Shown piece after piece: positions 43,551-57,135 of a stretch of DNA of 64,000 nucleotides. Where the stretch lies: positions 142,846,734 through 142,910,733 of the forward strand of contig CM043958.1 in assembly GCA_014529385.2 (NCBI GenBank), written 5' to 3'. Made by a program: the position numbers and the translations under genes. Numbering within the stretch: position 1 is the stretch's first letter; the number at the start of each line of letters is the position of its first letter. This DNA comes from Adiantum capillus-veneris (Eukaryota > Streptophyta > Polypodiopsida > Polypodiales > Pteridaceae). The notes under the pieces were generated by a model that searched no databases, was not told the DNA's origin, and was given only the letters and a program-made list of their open reading frames with translations.

Positions 43551-46500
43551 GGAGCAATACAAGATGCGAAAAAGGCCAAGAAGAGGATCTCTAAAAAAGA
43601 GAAGCTGCAAGAATTGCCACCATACCAACTGGACCCCAGTTCAGTAAAGACGGCCAAGGCAACATATCCATCCAGAGAACAACTTGAGGAAAACAACACC
43701 ACAGTTTTCACAGGAAGGTATAAAAGTGAAGAAGGACACCAGGTAGAGCTATAGCTGCTGCGGATTCTTTCTATGATGTCAAGGCAAAGCCCGACACAAA
43801 AGAAGCTAATAGAAGGCTCAAACTCAAAGAATTATATGACCAAGAACTATGTGGGATAGACTTCTAGAAAGCTTAGGAGCTCTTGTCTACTATCAGGAAA
43901 GACGGATCAGCCCAGATTACTGATGAGCAAGGGCAGAAAGTAGAAGTGGTATAACAAAAGAAATTGTGGCAGAGGCTCTCAAGTTACTAATAGAAGGGAT
44001 GATGATGAGGGCTAGAGATAGAAAGACAACAGGTACCTTCATCAAGGAGACCGCTATGGCAACCTTTGCTGATCTCATCCATAAGCAAGTGGAGGAACTA
44101 ACACGGTTATATCACCGACACTTCCACTTTCTAGCAAAGAGACCGCCAGGGTACACAACACTCAATCATGCAATTGCGACTACCTTCACACAAGTGTTGA
44201 ATTCGACAACAAGGCAACCCATCGATCACGTGCAATATGTGCTATCAACACTGAAGGGTACCAAGAAAGAAAGGGTACCAAGAAAGAGGGTAAGATAAAT
44301 TATCTGGGAGCACCTAAGGTACTCACAAGAATAGCATACCAAGCTATTGGCATGGCAGACAATTTACCACCTGCCCTAGATCAGAACACATGGATTGTGT
44401 TTGCACAGCCATCCCCTTGAGCCACAAGGTCCACAAAAAGAGTTTACAAATCCGATGAAGAATCTGCAGAGAGATCTCCTGAAGCACAAAACAACAAAAG
44501 GTCAGACAACGAGGAAAGAAGAGCCCGGATTGAAGAGATGAAAATAAAAGTAGTGGTTGCACATCAAGAAGAGCCTCAACAGAAAAAGGCGAGGTTTGAA
44601 AGAGAGAAGCACACTTATGGAAGAAGCCACCAAGCTGCAGGAGAGGACCCTGAAAAGTGGGTACCAAAAGAGATAAAGGGACCTAGAACAAAGCACCCTA
44701 CAAGGAAAGAGGCAGAGGACCCACTGAATTTGTGGAATGCATGTACGCGAAAGCAGAAGTGTTAAAGCTAAAAGAAGCTCAAGAAGTTGAAAGAAAAGCG
44801 AAGGAAGATGCTGTGGAGCAGTAGAGACAAGCTGAAAAGACCCAACAAAGTGAAGCCCAACATGAACATGGTGAGATGTCTCCCAGACCATCATCACCTG
44901 CTACGGAACAACAAGACCACCCCATGCCAAGCCCTCCCCCATCACCAATAGTTAGACCCACTAAGGGCGAGCAAACCAAAGCAAAAGAGCCTAAACCACA
45001 AGAAGCAGCAGGATTTGAACAACAAGAAGCTACTAGTTTTGAGCAAGCCAAAGCAAAAGAGCCAGAATCAAAAAGGGCAGCAAGTCCTGAACCACAAGAG
45101 ACTACTAGTTTTGAGCAAACAAAGTCACAAGAAACAGAAATCACATCGTCTACAATCACACATTAGGAAACGACCGAGGCATCCAGAAAGCCTCAAGAAG
45201 ACAAAGCAGCGGAGGAAACCACACAGCCACAAGGAGAGGTAAAACCCCTGCCGCTACCACAAACAGCTACCATAGCCCCACCCAAGGAGCCACACACAGA
45301 GACTGCTAAAACATCTAGGCAACTCACGGATCTTGAAGACTGGGAGACAAATGATGAAGTAATTCTCCAAGTAAATGAATATGCCAAGCAGATGCACGAA
45401 ATGACAGAGAAAATGCAAACATCAGCACTGGCAGTGCTAAGGCTAGAAAGCTAGAGATGGTTATTGACGCTCTCCAAGGAGAGCTAGAGGACCGAATGAC
45501 TGTCATCACTGATCTGCAAAAACAAATCCAAGAGCTGAGAGATGAAGCTAAACAACACTAGCTAGCCAAAGAAAAGCAACAAAAGGAGATGGAGGAATTG
45601 GGTGAAGTTCTCACAAAGTTATCAGATGCCTGCAAGACCAAAGACGAACAACTGAAAGAGGTTACCTACAAACTCTTAACTACAACTCTGTCAGTTCAAA
45701 AGATCCAAGTGTAGCTCGACGTAGTGAATGCTTCAGTGCAATACTTAGAGCAAAGGATCAATGATCAGGCAACCTTCTTGCGGCGGCAGATAAGGAAAAA
45801 TCCCATAGTTGCCTCGATCAAAGGTACAGACGAAGTATATAAAGCACTAGAAAAAAAGAATAAATATCTCAAGCTAGAGTTCAAGCTAGAGCAATCACAA
45901 CAAAGAGACCTTGCATTGATACGGGTACAAAGAGACGAATAGCTGCTCAGGAGAGTTAATCAGCTGTTGCGAGATGGACGGTAAGAGACACAAGAAGAAG
46001 CAAGTACATCATAACAACCACACATTGAAATTCCCTCAGTCTCTTTCGCTGAGATGGAAACAGAGCTGACAAAAGGGCTAGGAGGAGAAGACGACTTTTA
46101 GGTACCAATAAAAGATACCGATCAAGTGCCAATGGTCGAGCTGTCAAAAGCTGAAGAAGACGCACTTAAGGAGCAGGTTGCCCAGGAGACAGATGAGCAA
46201 TGGAAAGCAACAATGAATTGGGAGTTGAGAGTTATCCATTCATTCAATGTTACTCAACTCACTCCCAACCAAATCAATGCACAATGGCATCAACAATCAT
46301 TTCCATATTCCTTGATCAAGGTAGAGCTGCTACAGGTGAAGGAAAGACTATATAAAGACATGCAAGCAAAAGGCGCAGAAGAAGTCCACCCCAAGTGGAG
46401 GAAGAGCTCGCTGAACAAGAATCCCAGATACTTGATTATGTTCACAAGAGCACCTGCAGCACTTCAGAAAGAACCAACCTTTTATCCTGTACAAAGAGTA

Positions 46501-47097
46501 AGGACATGGCAAGCACATGAAGCAATGACAAAGAAGCGTCCTACATGGCTGAATTATCAGAGATTTCTAGCTCCAGAAAAGGAAACACCGAAACAGGAAT
46601 ACACGGTGAAAACCCTAATGGGCACCATGGCATTCTTCAAAAGTCTCCATGATCTCTCATGTGCTATGCTCTACAAAATTTGCCGAATGCTGCTCACATG
46701 CATTGAAGCTTTTCACGAGCCAGAGCAAGCAGGAGCACTGTAGATATCGTTCCTCAAGGGAATTAAAGGTCTTTGCTATGACCTAAGAGGCCAATCTTTC
46801 GAAATGTCCTTTATGGCTTCTACGCTCGATGCATGTTCTTGCCATCTCACAATATGTTGGCATTTGAGGAAGCATTCTATACAGGGTTTTTGTACTTGGA
46901 GAATGGGATTTTTGGACCAGCGATCAACAACCTAACCTCCAAATTCGTAGGCTACTCAACCATAGAGCTCAAAAACAAAGTCACCATGCAATTTTTGCAG
47001 GTTCCAAAGAAAGAAAGAAAGATCAGATATGAGAAAGTTTTACATGAACTTAAAAAACGCCTTGCTAGCCGTCAACCCAAAGATTACTTCAGCTCAT
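43551..47097 (+). pseudogene. Very long coiled-coil ORF (about 1,150 codons, broken)
   Basis: One reading continues from the LTR edge to the TAA at 47097 through several shifts and stops. Order: basic helical start (GAIQDAKKAKKRISKKEKLQ), a segment with HFHFLAKRPPGYTTLNHAIA, an E/K/Q-rich part, a P/E/T-rich low-complexity part (44870-45300), long coiled coil (45450-45950), and a conserved-looking C-terminal part (KNPRYLIMFTRAPAALQKEP, TLMGTMAFFKSLHDLSCAML). No gag, protease, RT or zinc motif. It ends 24 bp before a polypurine tract, so it is the 3'-terminal ORF of an LTR element. Function unknown. Confidence 0.65.
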
Positions 47098-47120
47098 AAA
47101 GCTGTGTCAAGGGACGACAC

Positions 47121-47138
47121 AGGCGAGGAGGGGGGGAA
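47121..47138 (+). promoter_or_regulatory. Polypurine tract before a short LTR
   Basis: AGGCGAGGAGGGGGGGAA directly precedes TGTTAGC. Confidence 0.85.
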
Positions 47139-47398
47139 TGTTAGCAGCAAGCTAACTCGGATACCATTTTTTGGAGCTCTCATTGTAAATCAAAAATATT
47201 GTAACTCCTATTTTTAGGATAAACCTTGTAATTGATGAGCTGGGGCTACAAGCTTCCATATTGTATCAACCTATCTTTAGTTAGAGCTCCCAGATTATTA
47301 GTTTTGACCACCAAAAACCTTGGATAAGGAATAAAAGCCAATTTTGTAAAGTTATCACTAAGTTTTTGGATAATAGAACACAGCATGAGCTAACGACA
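47139..47398 (+). repeat. Short 3' LTR (about 260 bp)
   Basis: Starts TGTTAGCAGC after the polypurine tract. The end is set at GCTAACGACA (47389-47398), where minus-strand gag sequence begins. AATAAA at about 47328 fits a polyadenylation signal. It is not similar to the LTR at 41409. Confidence 0.55.
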
Positions 47399-47935
47399 CT
47401 CAATTCTCTCCTTCTCGCACTTCCTACTCCCTCCTTAGTTGTCACATTGCAGTTGCGTATGTTGTGTCCCTCTTTTGGCTTGGCTATCCATTCCAAAAAT
47501 ATTCTTTTCGTCACTTGCTTTAAATCTTTCATGAAATACTCTTCCTTCAAGGACAATTTTAATATTTCCTAGCTTGCCCCATGCCCTTCTTTAATTGATC
47601 TTATATGCTCCCTAATCTCAAGAATCACAACCAGCTCAAAGATTTCTATTATCTCACCTTCTGGTACTCAATGTAGTTCCATATCCTCACATATCCATGA
47701 AGGTACTTTGTCACATCTTTCTTATCAAATTGATTCATTTTGTTGATGATGGCTTGAATTGCTTTGGTTGTTGAGACTTCTCATCTTTCTATAGCATGTT
47801 GATGCTACATGAATGAGACAAATGCTTGAAACATATGCATTGTAGCCAAATTGAATTGCACACCATGTTGCCCTGTGTGATCACCCATTACTTCCACAAA
47901 CTCCCACCTTGGCAGTTTTGCGCCGGTTTCACCAA
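47399..47935 (-). pseudogene. gag: Gypsy gag fragment
   Basis: Minus strand shows AKLPRWEFVEVMGDHTG, AIQAIINKMNQFDKKDVTKY then LHGYVRIWNYIEYQK, EIFELVVILEIREHIRSIKE and SLKEEYFMKDLKQVTKRIFL. These are the successive helices of a gypsy capsid domain. It is joined on the right to repeat T and on the left to the short LTR. No zinc knuckle remains. Confidence 0.65.
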
Positions 47936-47938
47936 AAA

Positions 47939-48965
47939 TAAGTCGAGAATTTTGCGTGCTTGCTAGGAAGGTACCGGACCTCTGGTTGTGAGAGCTTGAG
48001 GAGGTACCAAAGGATTCACTCCATGAAGTGTGGTGTTTGGTGGTGAATACTTAAAGTGCAGTATAGAAGACTCTCTCTCATCCTCTCATGACCACATATA
48101 ATTCTCAAAATAAGACAAAGGTGAAAACATCCAATTTTAAATCATATATAATCAAGGGTTGGATGAAAGTATTTATTGATGCATTTATAGCAGCTAATCC
48201 TTGTCTTTTAAACAAACCCCGAATTGTTCTTTGAAACTATAATTTTGTACTCACAAAGATGTATATGTTTTATCGACTGATTGGAATGAGTTGTGTATAT
48301 AAGTCTTCATGGTTCATACTCAAACAAGACTCACCCTCTAGAGAAAAATAATTATGTGCACATTGAATGAGCTAGAATAATCTAGGAGTGGTAGAATAGT
48401 GGGGATTGGAGAGAGAATAATTTCTTGTAGTCTTTCAGGTCCAAAAAAATTACAATTCTTTGTTGGAAGTGAGTTATTTGACTTAAACACACATTAACCC
48501 TAAGAGGTTGTACATTATGGAAAGGGTAAAAGTTGGAATCATTTGTGTTATTCGTTTAAGATAATATAAGCATATAGAAAAGAGTGTGGTTATGGCCGGT
48601 AGCTAGAGATAGAGGTAGAGGCTTATGTTTAGATAGATAGGTGATTATGGAGCAAGATAGTTGGAGAGATAGATTAGCAAAGAATGTAAAAAGGGGGAGA
48701 GAGAAAGGTAAGGTTAGAGAAGGAGATAAATTTAGAGATAGGGGTTGGATGAGAGATGGAAAAGAAAACAACAAGAAATCAACAAAACCTCAAAGTAAAA
48801 CACATCTCACTTGACGAACCCTTCGGGAGTTATTTGCCTATTTGATGGAGAGAGAAGAAGAGGGAAAACTTCAAACCTTGATTGATGCACCAAGTTCAAG
48901 TCTTTCTTTGATTAGAGATGATCTTCAAAAGATTGCTTACATGATTAGCTAGTCTTCCTCAAGAA
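47939..48965. repeat. Repeat T, copy 1
   Basis: Matches 57423-58312 throughout except a ~130-bp segment (about 48130-48255) absent there. No coding. It could be an LTR of a lost element; termini not resolved. Confidence 0.65.
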
Positions 48966-49069
48966 GTAAGTGTAGTCTTAAGCTTATGTTTATGGATAAG
49001 TAAAATTAGCCATTAATCCTCTCACTCCCTAACAAATGGTTTTAAAGGAAGAAGAGGTCCCCTTTTATA
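48966..49069. other. Short unassigned spacer
   Basis: Between repeat T and element E copy 2; nothing recognised. Confidence 0.4.
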
Positions 49070-52000
49070 TAACTATCATCAATCATGCAACTTGTAGTAC
49101 CCTAGCCACTATAGGAAGCCATAGCTCCCTCAGTCCATGCTCCTAAAGAGAAGAGATAGAGACTCACACCCATTGTGGCTATATAGGAATTATTGGAAGA
49201 ACAAAGTGCAAGGCAAATATATAGCAATGTCTCTCAATAGTTTTCAAAACACAAAATCAGCACCACAACCCATATCAAAAGAACCTCCCAAAAAAACCTC
49301 AAGATATAGGCATATGATCCCTTGGGAGCTTTACTAGAAAATGTCCACCCAAGAGCTTCACTCTTCATAAACCATCATCACAAAACCACAATTTCAAAGC
49401 ATACACATCTCACAAGTGAGATCCCCTTCATGAATTATCAACACAAAAGCAAAATCTCAAATCACACATACCTCACATCACAAGTGAGATTCCAACATAC
49501 TCCCTACACCAAGTTACTTATAGATTGCCATACTCTGTGCATTGTAAAGAATACACCATAACAATGATTCCATAGCTCCAAATTGGGTTCTTCAAATCTT
49601 GAAAAATTATTTGCAATTATTGTAACAACATTTTTAAAGATACCAAAATTTGAATTTACGCACCACTACTTGGTATGAGTAGAAGGTTGCCAAAGCTCAA
49701 ATGTGAGTAGAGAAAGAGTAGAGAAGGTTAGCTGAGGGCATAAACTGGCATCCAAAAGCACGAGGGAGGCACCACAATACATGACTCACCTATGTAAGCA
49801 TACCTACATTATATAATGTACATATACGTAAATTATATACAAAAAAGGGTTTTTTCCAAGTGCACCTAGAAAAGTTTCTTACTCAGATTGAGAATTGATA
49901 AGAAAGTCAAATGTTATGGTTTGAGTTTGTTTCCATCTTGAATGATTTCCCCTTGTTCATCTAGTCTAGGGTTTGGTTTGCTTGGCTTCCAATGTTTTGA
50001 TCTAGAGGATTATCTAGCATCTGATCGGGTGGCTACTAAGATTGATCAAGTGTCTAGTCAGCCTACAGACTTGCTCCTTAGCTCTAATCTAGAGAGTTTA
50101 TTTAATCATCATTATCATCATAATCATCTTTCTTAGAATTTGGGTCTACCTTTGGAGTCTCATCTTGGTCATTGTCCTCATGCTCTTCATCTTGGCTAGC
50201 TTGGAGGTGCTCCATAACTGTGTGATTGGCTAAACAACTTGTATATTCGATAGCTTAATCCTTTAGGTCATCTTTCATATTTGTAACTAGATTCTGTATA
50301 TCCTTTAAATTGAAGGATAAATTGATTTCAAAGAATATGATACCTATAAGAGACTAGTAGATATACTTATCCAAAATAGATTGCATCATTGCACTATGGC
50401 CTCTTTTACACTATTGATGGGAACGATGGCCACTTACTTCTTGTCTAATACTGACCAGGACTCTTTTAGTTCTTTCCTTAGGATCCATCAGATTGAGATT
50501 AATAATTTTCATTTCTTCAATTTTTTGCTCTAGTTCTTTGATATTTTTTCTATATTGTTGTTTCTACTAGCTTATCTATCAAAATCTCTTTAAGACTAAT
50601 TACTTTAGACTTCCACTTTTTGGCATTGAGGGTTCTTGTTCCAGATGTTGCCTTACATGGTCCATGCCAAGAATTTATTTTCTAGTCTTAACTCCCATTT
50701 GGCCCACAACATTGACAATTGTATTCTATCCTATATGGATTGTGGCTATGTAGTCATTTGTAATTGTGTCCACATTTGTGCTCTTAGTTTCATGTCTGAC
50801 CTACAAGAACATTGTATGGTACTCGCAATTGGTGTGTGGTACTAATGAGTAACTCCCCCACCAATCATTCCTTCTGTAAAGCTTGGATTCCGTTTGGCAA
50901 CCTTTGCACTATTGTTGGAGTGAGCATTGTGGCCTATTGTTGCACTATAGTGGTGTTTTTTGTGTCATCTTAGAGGCATTTGGTTCTTTCTATAAATTAA
51001 TGGCTTGAGGATAGTTCGTGGAAATGGTATAATGGCCTTGCCTTTTGATTTCCCTCCTCCCAGGACATGTCTTTTGTTTTGTTTTCTTTAGATGTGTTTC
51101 TTTTCTAATTTCCTATTTTTCCTTGTCTTTAATGCTTCATGTAAAACACTTCTAAGCTGTCCAGTTGCACAAGATTGACCTTTTTTTATCACATGGTAGT
51201 CTAAAAACATGTGGAATTAATATAGCATTTGACATAATTTTTCTTTCATTGATAGTCACTATAGCAATATAAGAGTTGAAGGTGTCTACGACCTACTCAA
51301 TTATATACATCTCAATGGGGTTTTTTGTTGCTTCTAGCAGAACTATCACACGTCAATTCTAGAGAAACTCCTTTTTAGTATCCTTGAATGTATATCTACC
51401 TATGGATTGGTAGAACATCTTTGTTTGTGGCTCTTCTTCTTCTATGTTTTGTGCTATGGCTCCCAGCTCATGAAGTTATTCTTCTAAGACTTCCTGTTTG
51501 GATTTGAAAGTTTTCATCTTGCCCAAATATTAAGTTTGGGGAGTGCCTTGGTTCAATAATGAGAATTTGTTGGAGGAACTTGGCGATGGAACCAAGCACA
51601 AATATGGTAGGCTCACTTAAACAATGGATCTAGGCAAAGGCTCTTGTGCAGAGAGTTGTGTGTGCACAAGAGGGGACAAAATGGTCTTATTATGGTTGTG
51701 AACTCGCCTCTTGGTGACACTAATTCAAGCCATGAATGACCCACTCCTCTGGTGCAGTGAGGAGATAACAACCGTTGTTGATGTGGCGGCATGCATTCTA
51801 ATTGTCAATTCTTGTAATATGATTATCATCCTAGTTATCAAAATATTTGGTCTTTAGTGCCTCGCTAGTAATTGTTAGCCAATTTACACTCTAGTGCTTT
51901 GGCTACTTCAAACATTGGTCCACTCTCAAGATGACCTCTTTGAGTCACATGCCATATGGTTTTTAGATTAGCACTACTTCAAAAATCCTTGTTGCCTTTT

Positions 52001-52560
52001 TGCATATCAGATTCTTTTACCAATAAACTCATAACCTTGGTTTCTAAATTTGATGTATCTGATAATTCAGTGAGTTGTACTAGGGGTTCTTTTTATGTTG
52101 AATAGTAAAGCTTCATCTTGGCCCCATTATTTATAGCAAGTAACAAGAGTTGAGATAAATCCTTAGTATGACTGTCCCATTTGAGAAGACCTAGTTGATG
52201 TTATAAGATCCTGACCAAGATATTTTGATATTGGGTTTCTTAGGTCCTAGCATGGACTGATATCGAAAGATTAGTTCTCCTTTTTGAAACTCTCACACCT
52301 TTAACTTACTGTCATGCCAATATTTCCTTCTTTGCTAAGCCACCTCTCCTATTCTAGCATCACCCTTTGTTTGATATCATCTACCTTCAATAGATCATCC
52401 GCTTATTGTTCAAATTTGAATTGTAATCCATGTCACGTTCCACTGCAAGTTTGAGATTGGGAACAACAAATTTCATTCGTACAATGGCATGTGATCCATA
52501 CACCATTCTGAATGGTGTCATACTAGTGGCAATCTTGTATGTTGTTTTGTATGCCCATAG
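49070..52560 (-). repeat. Element E copy 2: region downstream of integrase
   Basis: Follows 10327-13990 base by base with scattered differences. The ~205-bp segment 11012-11217 is missing. The LTR-type left terminus seen at 10315 is not present, so this copy is truncated on the left. Confidence 0.75.
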
Positions 52561-53105
52561 TACTGACTAAATCTTTTCATCCCATTGATGGGGTCTTTCT
52601 GAAAATCTTGATTAAGATAGTATTTATGGTTTTGTTGCAACCTATCCATTGCATCTAGATAATACCGTGTGGATATTTTATTTTTGATAAAGAATATTTT
52701 AGTTCAACCTATCCATTGCATATGGGATAATACTGTGTGGATTTTTTATTCTTGATAAATAATATTTTAGTTAACATCTCAATATTATTATTTATAAAAT
52801 GAGTTCTTTGATGTGAAGCTATTTCCAAAGGGCATCCATATCAACATACATAATATAATCATATATAAACCATGATGTGGACTTGGCTATATTGTTGCCA
52901 GAGTGCCTTAGCTTCCACCAATTTTCTGACATAGCATGCTGCATGGGTGTGACTTTCTTAAATGACTCCATGGAATCCAAACCCCACTTCATAAATATTG
53001 ACCATGACTTGGTTGTATTGTTGCAAGAGTGCCTTAGCTTCCACCCATGTGCTGACATAGCATGCTGCCATGATTATATACTTATTCTTTTTGGGTGTGC
53101 CATGA
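52561..53105 (-). pseudogene. pol: Element E copy 2: integrase relic
   Basis: Minus strand [19 protein letters not shown] and a second KWGLDS block show the same internal duplication as copy 1. An extra 84-bp type tandem duplication is at about 52630-52760 (CAACCTATCCATTGCAT repeated). About 640 bp after this point, present in copy 1, is deleted. Confidence 0.65.
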
Positions 53106-54325
53106 TTATATACATTAAGCCTGATAATTAGTAGAGAAGTGAAATAGATTTTTCAGCAAATTTTATATGAACTTTGTAGGATTAAAAACTAGTCCAAAAG
53201 CCTCTATTTCAATAGTTGAATACCCTTGATCTACTTTATTGAACCTTAGATTGGTAAAATACATTGGATAATGAGTTTGGCCATTTGGTTGAGCTAAAAT
53301 ATCACCCATCGCCATGTAAAAGCATCAACATGAAAATGAAAGATAGCATGCTAGTTTAGATGGCAAAGTAGTGGTTTTGTGCGAAGATATGTATTATCAT
53401 TCTAAAAAGGTGCTTCACATGCAAGGGACCATACAAATTTAACTCTCTTTTGGGTCAGTTATATAGTGGAAATTTCTTTGCGGAAAACATATGAATGGAC
53501 CTCTAATAAAAATTAATGTATCCAAGAAAATTTCTCAGTTCATGTACATTTGTGCGGGCCCTAGCCTGCTAGACACTTTTGATCTTATCTGGAGACATCT
53601 CAATACTGTTTGTAGACATGACATGTCCCACTTAATATCCCCTCTAGCCCATAAACATCCATATGAAGAAATGCAAATCTATTTGAAGGATTTTAGACAG
53701 ATCCACTTTTCCATTCACCTTTGAAAAAACATGTCCAAAAGAGGTAGATGCATCTCTTCAAATGAATAGATGGTGAAATAATTAGATGGCTAAAAACTTA
53801 TGCAAGAACTCACTAAATATTTTTATCATACATATCTAAAGATACCTAGAGAATTACATAAACCAAATGGCATAACCCAATGCTTCTCATCTAGTGATAA
53901 AAGTTGTTTTAACCTTATCTTCTAGTCCAATATTTAGATGGTTGTATCCAATGTATCCACCCAAAAAGATGTGCACCTTGTATCTATCTTTCACATTGAG
54001 CATCATATCCAGGAAATGTGAAAAACTGGGGCTTTGGTGGTATGAGCGTTCAACTTTCTATAATCTATGTATACTTTGAGTTTGCATTTTTCTTTCCGAC
54101 CACCACTATGGGAAATAGATAGCTATTGCTCACCTCCTCTCCAATGATCCCCCACATTTAGAAGGTTGTCTATATCATCTTTGTCCTTCTTAGCATAGTT
54201 CAAACTTATCCTACATCTTTGAAATTTGATTGGTTTAGCATCACAATTAAGTGACATTCTATGTTGAAAAACCTCAAGGATAACTCCTTTTAGGTCTATA
54301 TTTTTAAGGCAAAGACATCTTACTG
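53106..54325 (-). pseudogene. pol: Element E copy 2: RT and RNase H relic
   Basis: Matches 15070-16283 of copy 1; the same broken RT thumb blocks can be read on the minus strand around 53550-53700. Similarity to copy 1 stops at about 54325. Confidence 0.7.
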
Positions 54326-54929
54326 TTTCTAAAAAACTTGCCTTGCATTTTGTTTAATTTTAAACATCAAGTGTTTGTTCATCTTTATCATCTTTGGACC
54401 TGGCTCTAAGCCTATGTTCCATTCTTCTTCTTTTTGATCATCTAGTAATAACAAGTTCGGCATCCCACCTTGCTTTCCTTCGGCTAAGAATTTATATTTT
54501 TTCTCTACGTTTGAATTCTAGACAAATAGTTATTGTCACGTGTATCCAAACTACTTGAAGTATGTTCACATGTAGATACTATATATGAAGTGCACCTCTG
54601 GTATTCTCACACTATTATTCCTTAACTTAGGGCCAACTGTCCCTATCATGTGTATTTGCATCTAATGCTGAACCAAATGTTTGGTCTGATCCTTCACCTA
54701 AAACTCTTCCATCCAGACTAACTGACTCTTTCCTTGATTTGACTCATTAAAAATTTCAAGGTACTACATGTCCCTACGACGGCGTGTATTTTCATCTGAT
54801 GCTAAACCAAATGTTTAATCTGATCCTTCACGTGAAACTCTTATGTCCAAACTAACCAGTCTCTCTCCTTGATTTCAATCATTGGGGATGGGGTTTGATT
54901 TCTGAAAAAGAAAAGTTTCCTTGCTAGGC
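54326..54929 (-). other. Probable upstream part of E copy 2, with a 133-bp tandem duplication
   Basis: Minus frames such as FLAEGKQGGMPNLLLLDDQK and MIKMNKHLMFKIKQ are placed like a pre-RT linker but are not diagnostic. Two diverged copies of a ~133-bp unit containing AACCAAATGTTT lie at 54640-54905. Confidence 0.4.
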
Positions 54930-55640
54930 TTTTCCCTTTGAAAGGTAAGGTAGTAGTGGATGAACTTGTAAACTTTATTGAAGATGAGCAAGAGGTTACT
55001 CAAAAGTTTCATAAAATAAAGTGTATGAAAGATTGTAGCCGTAATCAAGAAGAAAACCCAACAATAGAGCGATGATAAAGGTGCAACAATTGTGAAGCCC
55101 CAAAAATCACACGGGGGACAATTGAGAGGTTCAATGAATCAATTAAAATTTTTACCATTCATTGTGCTCAAGGTGTAGGACCAAGAGGACCACCTCAATG
55201 ACTAATGGAAGAAGATCCTAGACCTAAGCTGGTGCTAGAGTGTTATAAATGTGGAGAAAGGGGACATGGAATGTACGATCATACCTATCTAAGAGGTGAT
55301 TCAGGAAGGCTAAACCTAAACTATCATGTGATGAATATGGATGACTCTCCATGACAACCACTCTTGCTGTAATGAAAGAACGCATGACCAATGTCACTGA
55401 ACTGAGGCCACTACCACCTACCAACAATGGAGGAGAGAATATTCTACCTCTACCAAATCCTAGTAGTGTCCATATAGTTGAGCTAGATCGTGCATCTCAA
55501 AGGAATAGGTGTCATAGAAACAAACAGATAAAACAAGATCATGGTAAAGAAAAGATGTAGGAGATCTCAATCATAAAGTAGTAAGAAGGGCAAGGAAGAG
55601 ATCACCAAAGTGAAAAGAAGAATGCAGGTCAATCTCCAAG
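54930..55640 (+). pseudogene. gag: G3-family copy 2: gag
   Basis: Parallels 23880-24400 of G3: IERFNESIKIFTIHCAQGVG, then EEDPRPKLVLECYKCGERGH with knuckle CYKCGERGHGMYDH (fourth Cys replaced by His), then GRLNLNYHVMN. Stops are frequent and the copy is much older than G3. Confidence 0.75.
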
Positions 55641-56210
55641 ACTTTCCACTTAGTCATGAAATGGAATCATACATTTTTAATGAAGATATACAAGGTAAGG
55701 GTTCCAACATTTCTTGACCTCAATTCTTAGCCCTATGTCCACAAGTGAATAAGGAGCTTATACGATCAATAAGCATGAGGGTGAAAGTCAAGGGAGGGAT
55801 ACATTGTAAAAATCACACAAGTAGAGGCGTAAAAGAGGATATCACTCCAACACTTCATTGCTACATAAAGGGTGAACTTATTAAGAAAGGGTTTATAGAT
55901 GGAGGTGATCAAATCAAAATCATGACAAAGAACCTAATGAAAAAATTGGGGTTGATGACCATGGAAATTAAGATAAAAATGGAAAACAATGCAAAGGCAC
56001 ATTTATTGGGGCTTATTATCTCTATTGGGGTGGAGGTCCATGAGACTAAAAATAATGTTGATTTCTTCATATTCCAAGGAAAGGGGAATGTATATCCCAT
56101 TATCTTTGATTATCCATTGATAATGAAAATGCCATCCTTGCAGAATCATGAAAGAAGGAGATTCATATGGAAACATGACATCCACCAAAAGATTGTGTAT
56201 AATACATGAA
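55641..56210 (+). pseudogene. pol: G3-family copy 2: protease
   Basis: A 154-codon frame with LHCYIKGELIKKGFIDGGDQ; the active site again reads D-G-G. It continues VEVHETKNNVDFFIFQGKGN and YPIIFDYPLIMKMPS (usual ILG.PWL... end). Equivalent to 24590-24930 in G3. Confidence 0.7.
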
Positions 56211-56339
56211 GGAGCAATGCCAAGAAGATCCACAAGGGGAGTCATCACATACTAAAACTAAAAGGAAACGCACAACAAAAACCTCAAAAGAAGAAGACAA
56301 TGAACAATTGTTACAAAAATTTTATTGATGTGAGAAGAG

Positions 56340-57135
56340 GCGATGCCATCTAGCATCAAAATTGAGCTAAATCCAAAAAATTTCCCTCGATTATAAAAGC
56401 ACAATGGTTGGGTGTTGTAAAAGAGGAGACACTTTTGAAGGAAGTAAGAAGGCTACTACATGAAGGATTCATCTAACTAGTGGAAAATTTAGAGTGGGTA
56501 TTCCCAATGCTGGTGACTCCAAATAAGAATGAATAGCAGAGAGATTGTATGGGAATATCGACCACTTAATAAAAGGGACCACTCTCCTCTTCCTTTCCAA
56601 AATGGTATCCTACATGAAGTAGAAGGACGTGAAAAGTACACTATTTGTGATGGTTACTTGGGCTATTTTCAAATACACATTGTAGAGGAAGATAAAAAAA
56701 GACCACATTCATTCCACCATGGGGGTGCTTTGCATTTGGACTCGTGCCTTTTGGCCCAAATAATGCACCAACCACTTTCTAGTTGTTCATCAATGAACAA
56801 TTCAAGGTTTCATTGATGACTTTTGTATCTATGGCCCAAGGTCTTTACATGTGCAAAAATTGAAAGAAGGATTGCACTACCTAAATAACCTTGGAGGGAA
56901 ATTCAACCCATGGGGACAAATCATTTGGCTTGGCCACAAAATATGACAAAGAGGAATTGGGGTTAATCGATCCACGACTAAAGCTCTCATCCCCTAAAAG
57001 CATCAAGATACCACATCATTTATGAAAAAGGTAAAGTACATGGCAAGGTTTATTCATTTATCTTTTTAGTTGTTACATTAACTCCAAAAGCTAGCACAAC
57101 AGGTAGACTTCTCATGGATTGATGCTTTAGAGGCA
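56340..57135 (+). pseudogene. pol: G3-family copy 2: RT relic
   Basis: HDSPLPFQNGIL, EGREKYTICDGYLGYFQIHI and, in other frames, LVPFGPNNAPTTF and a VSLMTF region where VFIDDF stands in G3. Many frameshifts. The element ends near 57135 with no RNase H, integrase or LTR found. Confidence 0.7.

Noticed and set aside
47920-47934. Possible PBS (TGGTGAAACCGGCG on the minus strand) beside repeat T
   Set aside because: The bases are read through by the gag-like frame (FGETGAKLPRWEF) and no LTR-type CA end precedes them.
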